Assembly (NCBI RefSeq): GCF_900444945.1
Contig: NZ_UFRM01000001.1
Location: 1,312,501 to 1,376,500 of the forward strand
Source of the DNA: Actinobacillus lignieresii
GTDB lineage: Bacteria > Pseudomonadota > Gammaproteobacteria > Enterobacterales > Pasteurellaceae
Direction: 5' to 3'
Length of the DNA: 64,000 nucleotides
Each line of letters starts with the position of its first letter. Position 1 is the stretch's first letter. Both the position numbers and the translations under genes were made by a program. The notes under the pieces were generated by a model. The model saw only the letters and a list, made by a program, of their open reading frames with translations. It was not told the origin of the DNA and did not search any database. Positions 16,407 through 25,059 of the stretch are shown here, piece after piece.

Positions 16407-17265
16407 TTAATTTAAGGACTGAGTTCTGTATTGTACAGGGCTCAGTCCTTTTAATTTCACTTGAATACGCTCATTGTTGTAATAATGAATGTACTCGTGA
16501 ATCACTTTCTCAAGTTGTTCGAAAGTGTCAAATCGCTTACCAAAGTAACATTCCGTTTTCAATCGCCCAAAAAAACTTTCCATTGCCCCATTATCCAAAC
16601 AATTCCCTTTTCTCGACATACTTTGTTTAATATGATGTTTTCTCAGCATTTCTTGATAGTCTGCCATCTGGTATTGCCAGCCTTGGTCGGAATGTAAAAT
16701 CGGTTTAGCGTCCTTAGGCAGTTTTGCGACCGCTTGCTTTAGCATCCGCATCACTTGCTCAAAGTTAGGGCTTCTTGCTAAATCATAAGCAAGAATTTCA
16801 CTATTAAATAAGTCTTTAATGGGGGATAAATAGAGCTTGCCTTCCGCACATTTAAACTCAGTGATATCCGTTACGAGCTTTTCATTTGGCGAGTCTGCGT
16901 GAAAATCCTGTTGCAATACATTCTCGGCAATTTTACCCACTTCACCTTGATAAGAACGATATTTCCTCTGCTTACATTTCCCTTTTAAATCAAGCTGTTG
17001 CATTATCCTTTGAATACGCTTATGGTTAATCGCACCAAAAAAATCACGTAACTTTAACGTAATACGACGATAGCCATAATTGCCATCATTATCCTAATAA
17101 ATCTCAATCACTTTCTGCCTCATCACTGCATTTTTATCGATTTTAGGCGGTAAGTGATAAAAGAACGTACTACGTTTTAAACCCGTCAAAGGGAGGAGGA
17201 TTTCTAAGGGAAAATCCACTCGCAACGTTTTTACGATGGCTGCTTTTGCCGCATTTTTTGTTGGT
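16407..17265 (-). pseudogene. IS3-family transposase OrfB (DDE), with nonsense mutation
   Basis: The DDE catalytic core is intact: VTDITEF (first Asp), LHSDQGWQYQ (second Asp) and MESFFGRLKTE (Glu). The N-terminal part continues upstream in the same frame (VDFPLEILLPLTGLKRSTFF, GNYGYRRITLKL). An in-frame TAG at 17094-17096 cuts the protein just before the GNYGYRR segment. OrfB would normally be made by -1 frameshifting from OrfA at the A6 run (17254-17259). With the stop, only an internal start at 17003 could give a truncated product. Confidence 0.8.
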
Positions 17266-17740
17266 TGAACTCCCGCAGCTTTTTTAGGTAAGCTACCTCC
17301 GCTTCCAGCTCTAAAATACGATAACGTAAGCGTTCTTCTTCAGTTTTAGGTGGAGGAGGCATTTTCGGGTATTTCGGTTTCATTGTCGGACGACCTTTTG
17401 GTTTGGGTAATAAGCCGTTTATACCTTGTTCTTCAAAGATGTGCAACCATTGGCTAATCGAACCTGAATTAGCAATACCAAAATGAAGGGAGGCGCTTTC
17501 CGCAGAAAATTGCCCTTTTTTGACCGCTTGTATGACGGTTAATTTGAATTCGGGGGAATATTTTTGCTTCTTACCCATCACCGCTAGTCCATTGATTCCG
17601 TTGTGATTAAATTGAGCAATCCACCGAGTTAAGGTTTTCTTGGATAATTGAAAATGTCGTTGAGTGAATAAACGTTTTTTATCATTTTGGAGATAAAACT
17701 CGATGACTTGTTGTTTGAATAGCGAGTTATATTTAGTCAT
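17231..17740 (-). CDS. IS3-family transposase OrfA
   Basis: 169 aa with two helix-turn-helix units (FQLSKKTLTRWIAQF and FGIANSGSISQWLHIFEEQG) that bind the IS ends. A C-terminal leucine-zipper-like coil (EEERLRYRILELEAEVAYLKKL) is typical of IS150 OrfA. A frameshift-prone A6 run (17254-17259) lies near its end for -1 fusion to OrfB. Confidence 0.9.
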   Translation of the reverse strand: MTKYNSLFKQQVIEFYLQNDKKRLFTQRHFQLSKKTLTRWIAQFNHNGINGLAVMGKKQKYSPEFKLTVIQAVKKGQFSAESASLHFGIANSGSISQWLHIFEEQGINGLLPKPKGRPTMKPKYPKMPPPPKTEEERLRYRILELEAEVAYLKKLREFNQQKMRQKQPS

Positions 17741-17901
17741 AAAAAATCTGCACCTTAATCCGTTGGAGGTTTAGTCCAACTTTTGGGGGGCAGATCAAAA
17801 TTTTTACGTCGCTTTTTATAAAACCTAGCCTTAATTGATATGTAAACTTCTAAATTAACTTATCCGCACTTGTTTGAATAGTAGATATATGTTCAGATGT
17901 T

Positions 17902-18687
17902 TTAATTTCGATGATCAATTCGCTCCCATTCTTCAAATAAGCTTTGCCCTAAATACTCAAGAAGAAACCAAGAAAATGAGCTAATAACCATTATTTTGTT
18001 ATTTGGTTCAATATGTTTCTTATTTTGTTTAGCATAAATTAAAGATTGAGATATTTCCTGAGTTTCAACATAATTTCTTGGTAATGAAAAAATATCATTA
18101 ACCAAATCATTTGAACTTTTCAAATGTGGTAAAAATAATCTTAACCAATCATTTTTATTTAACTTTGTCACTTGTTCTGTTCTTTTCTCACAAATTTCTG
18201 CAACACTTGTTTTATAATGAACCTTACCCACAATATCAATTACCTCTGACTGTTCTTCAATTGGGTGTTTATAGCTTTCAACCATAGGATAATTGATATA
18301 GAGCTTTCCATTCTATGTTTCATTATCAAATAGTGCTAACATATCAACAATACTATTCGGATATCTACTTGCTAATGTATCATGTCCGTCGTAATCAAAA
18401 AATAGAAATATCTCACTAATTTGATTACGATTTAATTTAAGAAACTCAGGATCATTGCTACTTGGCTGTTCTTGAATAATTTCCTTAATAACAGAAAAAA
18501 CATCAATAAAATCTGAACCAAAACCATCATTTTCCGATAATTTTTTATATAAATTATAGATATTTAAACAAATAGGAAAAATCTCAACCTCTTTTTGGGG
18601 TAAGAAAATAGACTTTAATTTTTTCAAAATTCTAATATCTAGCTTTTCACCTTCAGTGATCATCAAGACAATTTCAGTTTTACCCAT
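17902..18687 (-). pseudogene. TOPRIM-like effector of an AbiL/PARIS-like pair, interrupted by a stop codon
   Basis: The gene starts at 18687, overlapping the ATPase gene by 8 bp. The first part (124 aa) has TOPRIM-like landmarks: VLMITEGEKLD (catalytic Glu) and EIFLFFDYDGHD (Asp-x-Asp). It ends in TAG at 18313-18315. The same frame continues without a shift: NGKLYINYPMVESYKHP onward to 17902, about 137 more codons. FDNET-x-NGKLYINYPMVES looks like one continuous motif, so the TAG probably replaces a Glu or Gln codon. The full protein would be about 261 aa. Such TOPRIM partners act as nuclease effectors in phage-defence pairs. Confidence 0.7.
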
Positions 18688-19804
18688 TAAAATGCCCTGC
18701 TTGGTAAAGTTTTTCTAAGTTATGAACTTCTCGAATTTCTTTTTGAGTTAAATGATTAAGCGATTTTATTTTCTTCCCATCAATCACAAACCCACAATCA
18801 GGTCGAATTAACTCATTAGATAATAAATTTGTATTATGCGTTGTTAAAATAACTTGTGTATCGGGTAGCTGTTTTAACTTTTCTACCATTTTTTCTGATA
18901 ATGAAAAATGATATGAGCAGTCAAATTCATCAATAAAAAGTAATGGAATTTTATTCTCTTTGATACTTTGCCACCAATAATAGAAGAAAGTTAAACTTAA
19001 TGTACCCGTAGAAACAATATCAAAAAATGGTAAAACTTTATCTCCCATCTTTACTCCAATAACGCTCTTATTTAACTGTCTCACATTAATAAGTTGAAGA
19101 TTTAAACCAAAATCAGAAAGAAATGTTTCTAGACCTTTTAAATTTCCATTAGTCAAAATATCTTGCTCTATATTATTTAGCCCCTTATTATATCCAGCAA
19201 AAACTTTTCCTTCAAAAACACTCCTGAAATATAAAATATGTCCAACAAAATCCATAAACTTACTAAAAATGGCATTATTATAATTTCTTCTATCTAAACT
19301 GCTATTACTATAAATATATTTTATGGCAGATAAATTTTGCACTGGGTTAATATTTCTATTTAAATGTTCTGTACCTGTTAAGTTAGTAAAAAAAGGTTGG
19401 TTTAATTGATAATCTAAAACTAATTCATCACCAATCATTACTTTTTCAGAAATCAAGGTATTTCGTTCATCTTTTTGATATTCATACACTAACTCTTTAC
19501 TCTTTTCATATTCATCTAAAAAAGAAAACTCAAATTTAAAATTAGCGTATTTTTCTTTTGAAAAAGCATTTAGAATATTTTCTGTTGGTGTGTTGTTTTC
19601 ATTATCTGTCAAATGCGAAACTAAATCAAAAATTGCCCAACCTAACGTAGATTTACCTACTCCATTTTCTCCATAAACTAGAGCTAATTTTACCAAATTT
19701 CGTTTTATACAATTCGTATTAAATGTATAATTACTCGCCGTTAAATCAAATTCTAATGTTTCATTGAATTGGCGATAATTATAGACAGAGAATTTTTTTA
19801 ACAT
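18680..19804 (-). CDS. AAA/ABC-type ATPase of a two-gene defence-like pair
   Basis: 374 aa SMC/ABC-like ATPase. Walker A YGENGVGKST (about residues 44-53), signature-like STGTLSLTFFYYWW (about 272-285), Walker B PLLFIDEFD (about 295-303) and the H-loop LTTHNTNLL are all present. The domain belongs to the AAA_15/AAA_21 group. It overlaps the following TOPRIM-like gene, as in AbiL (AbiLi-AbiLii) and PARIS (AriA-AriB). The ATPase looks intact, but its partner carries a stop codon. It sits next to the IS element, a typical islet setting. Confidence 0.75.
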   Translation of the reverse strand: MLKKFSVYNYRQFNETLEFDLTASNYTFNTNCIKRNLVKLALVYGENGVGKSTLGWAIFDLVSHLTDNENNTPTENILNAFSKEKYANFKFEFSFLDEYEKSKELVYEYQKDERNTLISEKVMIGDELVLDYQLNQPFFTNLTGTEHLNRNINPVQNLSAIKYIYSNSSLDRRNYNNAIFSKFMDFVGHILYFRSVFEGKVFAGYNKGLNNIEQDILTNGNLKGLETFLSDFGLNLQLINVRQLNKSVIGVKMGDKVLPFFDIVSTGTLSLTFFYYWWQSIKENKIPLLFIDEFDCSYHFSLSEKMVEKLKQLPDTQVILTTHNTNLLSNELIRPDCGFVIDGKKIKSLNHLTQKEIREVHNLEKLYQAGHFNG

Positions 19805-19925
19805 AGCAAATACCTTTATAAGACAATCTAAAAGTCAAGTATTGACAAATAAATTTTTTATATTCTAACACAACTACCCGTAGAAAAAATACGGAAGAAT
19901 GATTTTTTCTATTAATTAATATAAA

Positions 19926-19966
19926 AAGCAGGCAATTTCGCAAAAGTTTGCAAACTTTACCTGCTT
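19926..19966. terminator. Possible terminator
   Basis: AAGCAGG (19926-19932) pairs with CCTGCTT (19960-19966), with a second small stem inside. It lies after the leftward dehydrogenase gene's stop (20025). Confidence 0.5.
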
Positions 19967-20024
19967 AGACAATAAAAAACTCTATCAGAGCTTTATCTGA
20001 CAACATTTTTTAAGATTAGAACAA

Positions 20025-20891
20025 TTATTTCGCTAATTGTAAGTAAATGCCCGAAACGTCTTGACTACCTAAATCCGCTTTTACTGCAGCACGATATTGT
20101 GCGGCAACGGTTTCAATCGCCGGTAACGTTAAGCCGGCTTTTTCCAGTTCTCCGCAAGCGAGATTAAGATCTTTGCTTGCGTGTTTGAGCATAAATGCCG
20201 CCGGGAATGATTTTTCTAACAATAACGGTTTTTTGGTTTGGAACATTGGCGAGTTCATTGCCGATCCGCCAATCGCTTCAGCAAGATCATTTAAATTAAT
20301 ACCGAATTGTTCGCCCATTAACATTGCTTCCGCATAAGCTTCGCCGAACACACCAAGTAACGAATTCAGTACCAATTTCGCACCGGAGCCTTTACCCACA
20401 TCGCCAAAATGGAAAGTACGCTGACCGAGTACGTCAAATACCGGTTGTAACGGTTTTAATACCGCTTCTTGTCCACCGAATAAAATCAGTAAAGTACCGT
20501 TAGTCGCCGGCACAACCGAGCCGGATACCGGTGCTTCGGCAAATAAACCGCCGTGTTCTTCCACCAACACTTTTAATTTTAAGTTTTCGGTTGGTGAAAC
20601 CGTACTCATATTGACGATAACTTTACCCTGCAATTTGGCACAAACGTCCGGATTTAAAATATCTACAGCCGCCGCATAGTCCGAAACCATTAAAATGACC
20701 GCTTGGTTTTCAGATACTAATTGTTCTACCGAACTGGCAACTTTTGCACCTTTTGCTGCAAATTCAGCACTTTTCGCCGCATTTCGGTTATAAACGCTGA
20801 CATCGATATTATTCGCCAGTAAACGATTAACCATAGGTACGCCCATTTGACCTAAGCCGATCCAACCAATTTGTGTAAATGTTGTTGTCAT
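20025..20891 (-). CDS. NAD(P)-dependent beta-hydroxyacid dehydrogenase (3-hydroxyisobutyrate dehydrogenase family)
   Basis: 288 aa. The Rossmann start IGWIGLGQMGVPMVNRLL, the substrate loop EAPVSGSVVPATNGTL (about residues 118-133) and the catalytic Lys in GKGSGAKLVLNSLLG are the hallmarks of the family (GlxR, HIBADH, GHB/succinic semialdehyde reductases). It could reduce a semialdehyde or oxidise a hydroxyacid. It is divergent from the nitroreductase with LysR operator copy 2 between them, so aldehyde handling fits the context. Confidence 0.85.
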   Translation of the reverse strand: MTTTFTQIGWIGLGQMGVPMVNRLLANNIDVSVYNRNAAKSAEFAAKGAKVASSVEQLVSENQAVILMVSDYAAAVDILNPDVCAKLQGKVIVNMSTVSPTENLKLKVLVEEHGGLFAEAPVSGSVVPATNGTLLILFGGQEAVLKPLQPVFDVLGQRTFHFGDVGKGSGAKLVLNSLLGVFGEAYAEAMLMGEQFGINLNDLAEAIGGSAMNSPMFQTKKPLLLEKSFPAAFMLKHASKDLNLACGELEKAGLTLPAIETVAAQYRAAVKADLGSQDVSGIYLQLAK

Positions 20892-20996
20892 AGTATTTTC
20901 CTTCTGATGTGGGACAAATTTAATTGATTGTAGCTTATTTTTTAAGGTTGTAAACGCTTAAAAAGCGACTTTCTAACATAAATTTCAATTATATTC

Positions 20997-21029
20997 TATA
21001 TAATAAAATATGATTAGATTTTATATCTT
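20997..21029 (+). promoter_or_regulatory. LysR operator copy 2
   Basis: ATGATTAG followed by ATTTTATATC (21010-21027) is identical to copy 1 over 20 bases, and the left arm TATATAATAAAAT is similar. It lies between the dehydrogenase (start 20891) and the nitroreductase (start 21202). I see nothing else certain in this 310-bp gap. Confidence 0.7.
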
Positions 21030-21201
21030 GGCATACATTAAACTTCAGAATCATTCTTATATTATTTTTTACTCGGAAAGCAAATGTGAAATTGTGCAGA
21101 GTTATCGCATCTTTAACGATTGCACTAACTAAGCCAAGCAAATAATATGGATAAGCTTGTTGCGGCAAGTTATCCAAACCTATAAAGAAAAGGAAAAAAC
21201 A

Positions 21202-21864
21202 ATGTTTAATATTGAAAAAGAAAACGTTTTAGCGGCATTTAAATATCGTCGTGCAACACGTAACTATGACGCTTCTAAAAAAATCAGCGATGAAGATTTC
21301 GCTTATATTTTAGAGTTAGCGCGTCTTTCACCAAGTTCTGTCGGTTCAGAGCCATGGAAATTTGTGGTGATTCAAAACCAAGAATTACGTAACAAATTAA
21401 AACCGGTTGCGTGGGGTATGGCGGCACAAATGGACGCCGCAAGCCATTTAGTGGTTTTACTTGCCAAGAAAAATGCAAGCCACGATAGCGAATACTTCAA
21501 AAAAGCGTTGGAACAGCGTGGTTTAACTGCTGAAGAAATGGAAAAAACTTTAGCGTTATACAAACAATTCCACGTGGAAGACATTAAGATTGCCGGTAAC
21601 GAGCGTGCGTTATTCGACTGGTGCTCAAAACAAACCTATATCGCTTTAGGCAATATGATGAGCGGTGCAGCGATGATCGGTATCGATAGCTGCCCTATCG
21701 AGGGTTTTAACTACGATGCGGTGAATAAAATCCTTGCGGAAGCCGGTGCATTCGATCCGAATGAATACGGCGTTTCCGTAATGGCGACTTTCGGTTATCG
21801 TGCCGGTGAAATCGCACCGAAATCACGTAAACCGATCGAAGAAATCGTAAGTTGGATTAAATAA
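21202..21864 (+). CDS. NAD(P)H-dependent nitroreductase
   Basis: 220 aa from ATG 21202, which has AAGGA upstream; the longer frame from 21157 has no support. FKYRRATRNYDASKKISDEDF, then LARLSPSSVGSEPWKFVVIQ (FMN-binding SPSS region), YIALGNMMSGAAMIGIDSCPIEGF and the C-terminal FGYRAGEI are typical of NfsB-type enzymes. It should be an FMN homodimer reducing nitro or quinone compounds. It probably belongs to the LysR regulon. Confidence 0.9.
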   Translation: MFNIEKENVLAAFKYRRATRNYDASKKISDEDFAYILELARLSPSSVGSEPWKFVVIQNQELRNKLKPVAWGMAAQMDAASHLVVLLAKKNASHDSEYFKKALEQRGLTAEEMEKTLALYKQFHVEDIKIAGNERALFDWCSKQTYIALGNMMSGAAMIGIDSCPIEGFNYDAVNKILAEAGAFDPNEYGVSVMATFGYRAGEIAPKSRKPIEEIVSWIK

Positions 21865-21877
21865 TCTTTGATACATT

Positions 21878-21911
21878 AAACGGTATGAGATCCTCTGATT
21901 TCATACCGTTT
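21878..21911 (+). terminator. Terminator after the nitroreductase
   Basis: AAACGGTATGA (21878-21888) pairs with TCATACCGTTT (21901-21911), then T-rich. Confidence 0.75.
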
Positions 21912-22017
21912 TTACTTATTACCTCCCCCACCCAAAAACACTGCTTTTATCGCCTTGACGAAATCGAAAATTCTGTTACTTTAACGAATAACTAAGTGAT
22001 TTATTTGGAGTTTTACT

Positions 22018-22635
22018 GTGTTTGATTCATTAATTGTACAGTTTGTGGTGCTATGGGCGGTGATTGATCCGATAGGTTCTATTCCGGTCTATTTAGCCAA
22101 AACCAGTCATCTTTCCGCAGCAGAACGAAATAAAGTCGCTTTAAAAGCGGTCGGAATTGCCACTATCATCTTGCTCTTCTTCTTAGTTGCCGTGCAATCC
22201 TTATTTGAAATGATGCAAATTCCGCTTTCCGCCTTCCAAATTGCCGGCGGTTTAGTACTTTTGATCTTTGCTTTAACTATGATTTTTGGCGAAGGTAAAC
22301 CGGAAAACGAGATCAAAATGCAAACCAGCTTAAGCGAATTAGCGGTTTATCCGCTTGCCGTTCCGTCTATCGCCTCTCCCGGTGCAATGATGGCGATCGT
22401 ATTATTAACCGATAATCACCGCTTTAGCCTAACGGATCAATTTATTACCACGCTGATTATGTTAGCGGTGTTGCTCATTACCTATTTCCTACTTCTTGTA
22501 GCAAGTAAAATTCAAAACGTCATCGGCAGTGTTGGTGCTTCAGTTATCAGCCGCGTAATGGGATTAATTCTCGCCGCCGTTGCAGTAAATAACTTGTTGG
22601 TTGGGATTCAGCAATTCTTCGGTTTAGCAAGTTAA
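22018..22635 (+). CDS. MarC-family integral membrane protein
   Basis: 205 aa with about six membrane helices. FVVLWAVIDPIGSIPVYLAKT and VYPLAVPSIASPGAMMAIVLL are the family's hallmark re-entrant-like segments; it is closest to YhgN. It starts at GTG 22018 with GGAG 7 nt before. Despite the name, MarC proteins have no proven role in antibiotic resistance. A hairpin terminator follows. Confidence 0.85.
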   Translation: MFDSLIVQFVVLWAVIDPIGSIPVYLAKTSHLSAAERNKVALKAVGIATIILLFFLVAVQSLFEMMQIPLSAFQIAGGLVLLIFALTMIFGEGKPENEIKMQTSLSELAVYPLAVPSIASPGAMMAIVLLTDNHRFSLTDQFITTLIMLAVLLITYFLLLVASKIQNVIGSVGASVISRVMGLILAAVAVNNLLVGIQQFFGLAS

Positions 22636-22655
22636 TTTGCTAGTAATATAAACGG

Positions 22656-22692
22656 AAGCGGTAGTAAATTTTTAGGTAATTTACCACCGCTT
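22656..22692 (+). terminator. Terminator after the marC-like gene
   Basis: AAGCGGTAGTAAAT (22656-22669) pairs with ATTTACCACCGCTT (22679-22692) with one wobble, then a T run. Confidence 0.75.
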
Positions 22693-22737
22693 GTTTTTAA
22701 ATAGGTATATAAAATGCAAAAAGGCAGACTATTTTGT

Positions 22738-23163
22738 TTAATCACGATAATGTTTTATTTCGTTAACTAAACGAGCTAAACGTTTTTCACGTAACGTCTT
22801 ATTTTTCAATTCGCATTCCCAAATAATAATAACGTGAATCCCCGAATCCTCAAGTAATCGAATATTTTTTACATCCCGTTCTTTATTTTTCATGATTTTA
22901 TTCTTCCAAAACTCGGTACGGCTAGAAGGTAAACCACCTTTAGCACAAGTATGTCCGTGCCAAAAGCAACCGTGTACGAAAATTGCCGTTTTATATTTCG
23001 GTAAGAGAATATCGGGTACTCCCGCATATCGTTTATCGTTTTTCCGATAACGAAAACCCATTGAAAATAAAAACGTTCTAACAATTATCTCGGGTTTAGT
23101 ATTTTTACTTTTAACCCTAGACATTATTTCAGAACGTTTTTGAGGAGAGAAAATATCGGTCAT
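22738..23163 (-). CDS. vsr: Very short patch repair endonuclease (Vsr)
   Basis: 141 aa, full length for Vsr. MSRVKSKNTKPEIIVRTFLF, the catalytic Asp in VPDILLPKY, the zinc/active-site segment FVHGCFWHGHTC and the WKNKIMKNKERD helix are present. Vsr nicks beside T:G mismatches that arise when 5-methylcytosine deaminates, protecting the host from its own cytosine methylase. Its start overlaps the stop of the GHKL ATPase gene by 4 bp, and the cytosine methyltransferase lies upstream in the same operon. Confidence 0.95.
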   Translation of the reverse strand: MTDIFSPQKRSEIMSRVKSKNTKPEIIVRTFLFSMGFRYRKNDKRYAGVPDILLPKYKTAIFVHGCFWHGHTCAKGGLPSSRTEFWKNKIMKNKERDVKNIRLLEDSGIHVIIIWECELKNKTLREKRLARLVNEIKHYRD

Positions 23164-25058
23164 TTATTTTTTAAGTCTTCATATTTGTCAATAAACTCAT
23201 TATGATACATCTTTGCATTTGCAAGTAATTCGGAATATGTTTTCACATATACATTTCCATCATTTCTATACGAACGAGCTTTTCTTTCTACCGATTTATC
23301 TTGGACCAATCTTTCTCCAATTAAATAACAACATACTTTCGTACCTGTTTCATTCCCTAAATGATCTTCAATAAATGTTACATAATCAAGGGCTTGATCC
23401 AGTTCTTTATCACTCAATTTACTTTTAGGACGCTTTAATTCGATAATGAAAACACTGTCAGCAAATCTTTGACATAAAAAATCAATTCTACGATCATCAA
23501 TACTTAAGGTGTCATCAGGATATTTTTCCCGTAATAGCGTTGAAAAAGTAACTTCATCCCTAAAAGACATAATCCTTGGGTCTAACAACCAAGGAAACTG
23601 TTTTAGAAAATTATGAAGAGTTGGTACTTCTCTTGCATTATTTTGAATATAGTTTTCAAATTTATTAATCGTTTCTAATCTAACTTTTGCAAGTTTATAA
23701 AATTCTCTGGCTTCAATAAGTTGCCATTCTTTCATTAAAGCAATTAATTTTTCCGGTTCTTGGAAATCATCATTAGCAATATCATGAGCAAGCTCTTTGA
23801 AAGATTCAAATTGATAAGAATCTTGTACAAATTGCACTAAACTTCTGGCTTTATCCGGCTCTAATCCTTCTGCATTAACGATCTGCTTCATTATCTTTTT
23901 AGCTAATACCCGCTCATGTTTAGGCAAAGTTGCATACCATTCTTCAAAATTAATACCGAGATCTCGTTCAATTTTTTCTTGTTTATCTTGTTCTCGTTTA
24001 CTTTTTTGAAAGTTATATAATTTTTTAATCATTATTTGAAGAACTTCTTCAAGTCTTTTCGTTTCATCCAACTCCCAATTTAATGAACCTCTATCCGTCG
24101 AAATTACATCCCCTGGAAAATCTTCGATAAAATCAACATTTAACCAACCAGTAATATAAGAATAACCGAAACTGGTTGCAGACAATCCGTAAAATGAATA
24201 TTTGTTTACTAATTTTCCTCGAGAAAATAAAGCTACGCCTCGCATTTTTTCAGGAATAGTCTCTCTACCGCCGGCAATTAACTTACCCGTTATTTTTTCC
24301 AGATAATTTTCACAAGTTTTTTCTTCATCACTATTTAGCTTTAATTCATTCCAAGGACTTTCCCAAGTAACTAACGTATCTATTCCCTCATAACGTAAAT
24401 CATTAGTAACAGGAAAAGGAGATTTCTTATTATCATCGTTATGATAAATAAACACATTAAAATCTTCCTCATTAAATACTTGAAAATATGCGGAGAGAGA
24501 GTGAGCTAAATCCTTTGCGTCAAACTTAGACTTGCGTTTAATTTTCATTAACTTAATAATCGTACCGGATTCTTTATCTACAGACTTCTTATGATCTAAG
24601 ATTTTTGGATGATACGTTCCTTTTTCACTCTCTTGATTTTGCATTTCCTCCCAATCTAATAAAAAAGTTGTTTGCTTATAATTTTGAATTGTTGAAATTG
24701 TAATTTCATTAGCAATGCCAAAAAACGCTAATTTTCCAATCCCTTTTTTCCCTATAACATCCCTTTTACCGTTTTTACTTTTTTCCGATTTTTCTTCCTT
24801 TCTTCGATTACGACCAATGACTAAAAACTTTTGATTAATTTCTTCAAAACTCATCCCATGTCCGTTATCTTCAATGATAATTGACTTTTCATCACTTTTA
24901 TCATTTAAGAAAATATTAACATCTTCTGCTTCAGCATCATAAGAATTAGATACAAGCTCAGCAACGACAGGTGGTAAAGTAGAATACATTTGTATACCTA
25001 AATGCGTAATTACATTAGGATCAAATTTCATTTCTAAAATATCATTAGCTGATGTCAT
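23160..25058 (-). CDS. GHKL/MORC-like ATPase fused to a DUF4263 (Shedu-like) nuclease domain
   Basis: 632 aa. The N-terminal GHKL ATPase has the N box VAELVSNSYDAEAEDV (about 29-44), G1 IEDNGHGMSFEEI and G2 GKKGIGKLAFFGIA. A MORC-like second half includes DVISTDRGSLNWE. The C-terminus (about 480-600) matches a PD-(D/E)xK nuclease of the DUF4263 type: FLKQFPWLLDPRIM, RIDFLCQ, then VFIIELKRPKS with the ExK. I predict it is the restriction subunit of the cassette. It sits 1 bp after the methyltransferase and overlaps vsr. Confidence 0.8.
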   Translation of the reverse strand: MTSANDILEMKFDPNVITHLGIQMYSTLPPVVAELVSNSYDAEAEDVNIFLNDKSDEKSIIIEDNGHGMSFEEINQKFLVIGRNRRKEEKSEKSKNGKRDVIGKKGIGKLAFFGIANEITISTIQNYKQTTFLLDWEEMQNQESEKGTYHPKILDHKKSVDKESGTIIKLMKIKRKSKFDAKDLAHSLSAYFQVFNEEDFNVFIYHNDDNKKSPFPVTNDLRYEGIDTLVTWESPWNELKLNSDEEKTCENYLEKITGKLIAGGRETIPEKMRGVALFSRGKLVNKYSFYGLSATSFGYSYITGWLNVDFIEDFPGDVISTDRGSLNWELDETKRLEEVLQIMIKKLYNFQKSKREQDKQEKIERDLGINFEEWYATLPKHERVLAKKIMKQIVNAEGLEPDKARSLVQFVQDSYQFESFKELAHDIANDDFQEPEKLIALMKEWQLIEAREFYKLAKVRLETINKFENYIQNNAREVPTLHNFLKQFPWLLDPRIMSFRDEVTFSTLLREKYPDDTLSIDDRRIDFLCQRFADSVFIIELKRPKSKLSDKELDQALDYVTFIEDHLGNETGTKVCCYLIGERLVQDKSVERKARSYRNDGNVYVKTYSELLANAKMYHNEFIDKYEDLKNK

Positions 25059-25059
25059 T

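Larger units (their letters stand above)
16380..17797 (-). mobile_element. IS3-family (IS150-like) insertion sequence
   Basis: 1418 bp bounded by inverted repeats: TGATCTGCCCCC at 16380 and its complement ending at 17797, continuing AAAAGTT.GACT with few mismatches. AAA flanks both ends and may be the 3-bp target duplication. The insertion splits a hairpin: AAAAAGCGGTCGTAAA lies on the left and TTTTTACGTCGC on the right, the former terminator of the luciferase-like gene. It encodes OrfA and a damaged OrfB. Confidence 0.85.
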
